Assembly (NCBI GenBank): GCA_016873715.1 | Contig: VGWF01000020.1 | Location: forward strand, 1-43,912 | Length of the DNA: 43,912 nt | Direction of reading: 5' to 3' | From: Lentisphaerota bacterium | GTDB taxonomy: Bacteria; Verrucomicrobiota; Kiritimatiellia; PWTM01 | In this document: piece after piece, positions 41,081 to 43,912 of the stretch | How positions within the stretch are numbered: the stretch's first letter is position 1 | Layout of the letters: every line of letters begins with the position of its first letter | The notes under the pieces: generated by a model | Database searches by the model: none | What the model was told of the DNA's origin: nothing | What the model saw: only the letters and a program-made list of their open reading frames with translations | Position numbers and translations under genes: made by a program

Positions 41081-42010
41081 TCAGCGGCCGTCCGACGCCC
41101 ACGCGCGGTACCGGGCCTCGATCCCGGCGGCCTTCTCGTCGCCCTTGTGGAAGAGGAAACGGTAGCGGAAGGTCGCCGAGCCGCCCTTCGGAATCACGAA
41201 GGGATCGTCCTTGTCGGCGAACTTGAAGGACTTGATCGCGAACGGATTCACGGCGAAGAGCCCGTAGGTGCGAGCGTGCCAGCCGGTCGGATGGCGCGGA
41301 TTGGCCGGATGATCGAAGATCGCGATGCCGACGGTCCCGCCGCCCAGCGGTCCGCTGGCGTCGCACCACCGGGCGCGCCGGCCCCAGGCGTCCTTGCCGG
41401 CCTCGCCCTCGGAGTTCACGAGGCGCCCGGCGCCGGGCGGATCGACCTGGAGCGACGTCGCCAGCCGGATCGCCATCGAGCCCTCCTTCGTGTCGTTGAA
41501 GGCGACCTCGCCGTTCGGCGCATGGATCGTGATCGCGATGTCCATCTCCGCGCCGCCGTCCGCCGCCGCGCGGAACGCATAAGCCCGCGTGTCGGTGCAG
41601 ACGACCGCGTCGCCCGCGCGCCATTCGTTGCTCACGGTGAAGCGGCCGGCCTTCGGGTCGATCGAAAGGAGGCCGGCGTGGACGATCCGCTCGCCCTTCT
41701 TGTTGCTCCAGAAGTCGTGGCCGTTGACGTCGCCGTGGGTGAACCAGAGTCCGCGGTGGTGCGGGTGGTCCGTCTTCTCGCCCTCGACGGTCCGCATCGG
41801 GTAGTTCCGCATGACGTTCGTCCCGGTCGGACCGATCAGCGGGTCGAAGTGCGGAAACCGCTCCGCCAGGAAGTTGTAGTCGGTGAAATGCCGTCCGCCG
41901 ATCGTCACGCGGATGCGGCCCTCCTGCTGCTCGAACGCGACGCCGTCCGCCGCCGCCGCGCTCCCTGCGATCACCGCCGCCAGCAGCCCCCCCGCGATGT
42001 GCGTCTTCAT
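41081..42010 (-). CDS. Exported DUF6807 (PmoA-type) protein
   Basis: 309 aa. A signal peptide (MKTHIAGGLLAAVIAGSAAA) precedes a beta-rich domain with DHPHHRGLWFTHGDVNGHDFW (a His cluster), SNEWRAGDAVVCTDTRAYAF, MDIAITIHAPNGEVAFNDTK and IAIFDHPANPRHPTGWHART. This family carries the old name PmoA (methane oxygenase), but it is unrelated to particulate methane monooxygenase and occurs in PVC and Bacteroidetes glycan loci. Function unknown; the His clusters suggest a metal or sugar site. Directly precedes the MFS porter gene (13 bases), so it is likely linked to use of the imported sugar. Confidence 0.82.
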   Translation of the reverse strand: MKTHIAGGLLAAVIAGSAAAADGVAFEQQEGRIRVTIGGRHFTDYNFLAERFPHFDPLIGPTGTNVMRNYPMRTVEGEKTDHPHHRGLWFTHGDVNGHDFWSNKKGERIVHAGLLSIDPKAGRFTVSNEWRAGDAVVCTDTRAYAFRAAADGGAEMDIAITIHAPNGEVAFNDTKEGSMAIRLATSLQVDPPGAGRLVNSEGEAGKDAWGRRARWCDASGPLGGGTVGIAIFDHPANPRHPTGWHARTYGLFAVNPFAIKSFKFADKDDPFVIPKGGSATFRYRFLFHKGDEKAAGIEARYRAWASDGR

Positions 42011-42088
42011 GGCCGGCGAGTGTAGCGCGATCCCCGGCCGCAGGCCATCGCGGAAAGCGCGTCGCGCCCCGGTACGGCGCCGGGGGAC

Positions 42089-42117
42089 TTGCCGACGCCA
42101 ACCGCGGACGATAGGGT
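42089..42117 (+). promoter_or_regulatory. Promoter of the 42.1-kb membrane protein gene
   Basis: TTGCCG (42089-42094), 17 bases, TAGGGT (42112-42117). The start of transcription near 42124 leaves a leader of about 8 bases before the ATG at 42132. Confidence 0.5.
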
Positions 42118-42131
42118 CGCGCCGGGGAATC

Positions 42132-43313
42132 ATGATCCACGGCCACCAACGGGCGGGACGCGGGCTGCATCCCGCGCTGCGGACCGCCGCGCTGATCGCG
42201 CTGCTGGCGGTGCCGCTGTTGCTGTTGCGCGCGACGCCCGGCATCCCCGGCGGCCCGATGCGCTGGCTGGGCGCGGGCGAAGTCCACCTGGCCCGGGCGC
42301 TTCCCGAATTCGCCGCGCTGCGGCCGCCGCCGGTCTCGGCGACCGGCTACGACGGGCAGTTCTACGCGCAACTGGCGCTCGACCCCGCCCTCCGCCGCGC
42401 GGACGAGCTGAAGCGCGCGCTCGACTCGCCCGAGTACCGCGCCCGCCGCATCGGACTGCCCGCGCTCGCGTGGGCCGCCGGCCTCGGCCGGCCCCGCACG
42501 GTCGTCACGGCCTACGCGCTGTCGAATCTCCTCTTCGCCGCCGTCCTGGCCGGACTCCTCGCCGCGCGAACGCGGCTGGAGCGGCCGCGCGACCTGCTGC
42601 TTGCGGCGGCGCTGCTGTGGACGACCGGCACGCTGACGTCGATGGACCGGGCGCTGTCCGACCTGCCCGCGTCGGTGCTGATGCTTGCCGCCGTCTGGAT
42701 GGCCGGCCGGCCCGCGGGCCTGGCGGGCGCGCTCGCGGCGGCGGCGCTGATGCGCGAGACGTCGGTCCTCGGGCTCGCGGCCGCCGCCCCCGCATCCTTC
42801 CGCCCCCGCGACCTGCTCCGGTCGGCGGGCGTCGCCGCGGCTGTCCTGCTGCCGCTCGGCCTCTGGCTGGCCTGGTGCCGGATGCGGCTCGGCGGCGCGG
42901 GCGCGTCGCCGACCGACGCCTTCGGCCTCCCGCTGGTCGCGTGGGCGGAACGGATCGCCGGAGCCGCGGGCGACCTGGTGCGCGACGCACCGGCCGCCGC
43001 CTGGAACCAGCGCGGCCGGCTTCTGTTCGAACTTCTCGCCCCGCTTTCCCTCGCGGTCCAGGCGGTGTTCTTCGCCGTCCGCCGCGAGCCCGGCGACGCG
43101 GTCTGGCGGTTCGGCGCGGTCTGGGCGGTGCTCTTCCTCTTCCTGGGCCCCCAGGTCTGGGGCGAGCAGTACGCCTCGACGCGCGTGCTGCTGCCGCTGA
43201 CCTTCGCGTTCAACGTGCGCCTTCACGCCGCAGCGGGCGCGCGCGGCGAACTCGCGTGGTTCATGGCCGGCAACGCCGGACTGGCCTGGATGGCGATCTG
43301 CGCCGTCCTCTGA
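42132..43313 (+). CDS. Polytopic membrane protein of unknown function
   Basis: 393 aa with about 8-10 hydrophobic segments. A YDGQFYAQLALDP motif after the first helix resembles a family of bacterial membrane proteins with DGQFYY sequences and a glycosyltransferase-like (GT-C) layout. Segments include LRTAALIALLAVPLLLLRA, TVVTAYALSNLLFAAVLAGL, DLPASVLMLAAVWMAG and FGAVWAVLFLFLGPQ. An Asp and Arg lie in outward loops (DSPEYRARRIGLP). Possibly a lipid-linked sugar transferase; this is a guess. The gene has a near-leaderless promoter and ends 25 bases from the convergent gene at 43339. Confidence 0.7.
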   Translation: MIHGHQRAGRGLHPALRTAALIALLAVPLLLLRATPGIPGGPMRWLGAGEVHLARALPEFAALRPPPVSATGYDGQFYAQLALDPALRRADELKRALDSPEYRARRIGLPALAWAAGLGRPRTVVTAYALSNLLFAAVLAGLLAARTRLERPRDLLLAAALLWTTGTLTSMDRALSDLPASVLMLAAVWMAGRPAGLAGALAAAALMRETSVLGLAAAAPASFRPRDLLRSAGVAAAVLLPLGLWLAWCRMRLGGAGASPTDAFGLPLVAWAERIAGAAGDLVRDAPAAAWNQRGRLLFELLAPLSLAVQAVFFAVRREPGDAVWRFGAVWAVLFLFLGPQVWGEQYASTRVLLPLTFAFNVRLHAAAGARGELAWFMAGNAGLAWMAICAVL

Positions 43314-43338
43314 CGGCGACGGCCCGGACCCCGCCGCC

Positions 43339-43912
43339 CTACGATCCGTCCCCGTGGGAATCGGACGGGAGCGCCCGGCGCCGGCGCAGCATGCACGCGA
43401 TCGTGAAGACGACGAGGCCCGCCGGGACGAGCGGCAGGCAGAGCAACGGCCACGCCACGTACCACTCCGCGCCCTCGATGCCGGCGACGTCGTAGAAGAA
43501 CCGATGGCCGCCGGCGTACGCGAGACCCGGCGCGCCCGACGCCTCCGAGAAGACCATCTCGTAGTACGGGTAGTGGTCGTTCTCCACCTGCCCGCCGCCG
43601 AGGCCCATCACGACCAGGCGCCGGCCGGCGCCATCGACCGCGTCGATGATCACACCGCCGAGCCGGGCCGCCTCCTCCTCGTAGCCGGCCTCGGGGGCCG
43701 CGAGGAGCCCCGTGGACCGGATCAACGGCAGCAGGTCCGGAAGATCCGGCGGCAGCGCCACCGAATGGACCGCCGGAAGGAGACCCCGCCGGTCGAGGTC
43801 GATCAGAAGGCGTTCCTCAAGGCAGTAGTACGGATCGTTCCGCCCGGAGGCGAGGGCGTTCGTGAGCGAGAAGTCCTCGCGGATCGCGAGGGCCGGGGCG
43901 CCGCCGGCCGCG
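43339..43912 (-). CDS. C-terminal part of a membrane-anchored protein (runs off the window)
   Basis: At least 191 aa, open to the window edge on its 5' side. Readable parts include ALAIREDFSLTNALASGRND, PYYCLEERLLIDLDRRGLLP, GVIIDAVDGAGRRLVVMGL, HRFFYDVAGIEG and a single C-terminal membrane helix (WPLLCLPLVPAGLVVFTIAC) followed by RRRR. The layout is an outside domain with a C-terminal anchor and basic tail. Not recognised. The two genes meet at 43313/43339 with a 25-base gap. Confidence 0.7.
   Translation of the reverse strand, partial: AAGGAPALAIREDFSLTNALASGRNDPYYCLEERLLIDLDRRGLLPAVHSVALPPDLPDLLPLIRSTGLLAAPEAGYEEEAARLGGVIIDAVDGAGRRLVVMGLGGGQVENDHYPYYEMVFSEASGAPGLAYAGGHRFFYDVAGIEGAEWYVAWPLLCLPLVPAGLVVFTIACMLRRRRALPSDSHGDGS

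Noticed and set aside
41081-42010. Particulate methane monooxygenase subunit A
   Set aside because: The DUF6807 family carries a misleading PmoA name. This protein has a signal peptide and is beta-rich, without the membrane helices of true PmoA.

Overview
The window is a very GC-rich bacterial chromosome segment with no phage, conjugation or rRNA genes. The gene content points to the PVC superphylum (Planctomycetes, Verrucomicrobia, Lentisphaerae, Kiritimatiellota). The signs are Tat-exported Gfo/Idh/MocA oxidoreductases, DUF1080 proteins, a secreted sulfatase, a PEP-CTERM protease, two large HzsA-like di-haem proteins, a DUF6807 protein, a two-domain FAD oxidoreductase, and abundant short intergenic repeats. 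A Lentisphaerota or Kiritimatiellota-like lineage is my best guess; the sequence alone does not settle it.

Layout. 1-6.3 kb: a stand-alone homocysteine methyltransferase domain behind a structured leader, a thioredoxin gene interrupted by TGA beside its CxxC motif, a PEP-CTERM trypsin-like protease, a TPR protein, a sulfatase, a translationally coupled DUF6485/DUF2752 pair, and a CAU tRNA (probably Ile2). 6.8-9.9 kb: a prc-purU pair. 10-17.8 kb (minus strand): a giant FAD oxidoreductase, a small membrane protein, an outer-membrane barrel, then a Gfo/Idh/MocA + HEAT + DUF1080 cluster. 17.8-18.8 kb: a Phd/VapC toxin-antitoxin cassette with a perfect palindromic operator, flanked by ~50-bp direct repeats and heptamer arrays. 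18.8-21.1 kb: Mrp-DUF971 ATPase and five ~184-bp tandem repeats. 21.1-26.7 kb: agarase-like glycosidase, second DUF1080, DoxX, second Gfo/Idh/MocA, discoidin-like protein, small secreted protein. 27-31.3 kb: HzsA-like cytochrome and a Tat-exported TIM-barrel isomerase. 31.4-34.7 kb: a tri-domain phosphatase-RpiB-SHMT fusion and a UbiE-like methyltransferase. 35.1-43.9 kb: beta-propeller glycosidase, second HzsA-like protein, sugar transporter with DUF6807, and two membrane proteins.

How the genes may work together (inference): much of the window suits periplasmic breakdown of complex, partly sulfated glycans. A sulfatase and glycosidases act on the polymer. Gfo/Idh/MocA enzymes and DUF1080 proteins fit the known 3-keto-glycoside route (oxidise the sugar at C3, then cleave). 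A TIM-barrel isomerase and an MFS porter handle products, and di-haem proteins could be electron carriers. The most unusual features are the LMW-phosphatase/RpiB/SHMT fusion, the ExbB/TolQ-like segment joined to an HzsA-like protein, the in-frame TGA in the thioredoxin gene, and a dispersed hairpin repeat family that forms a five-unit tandem array.
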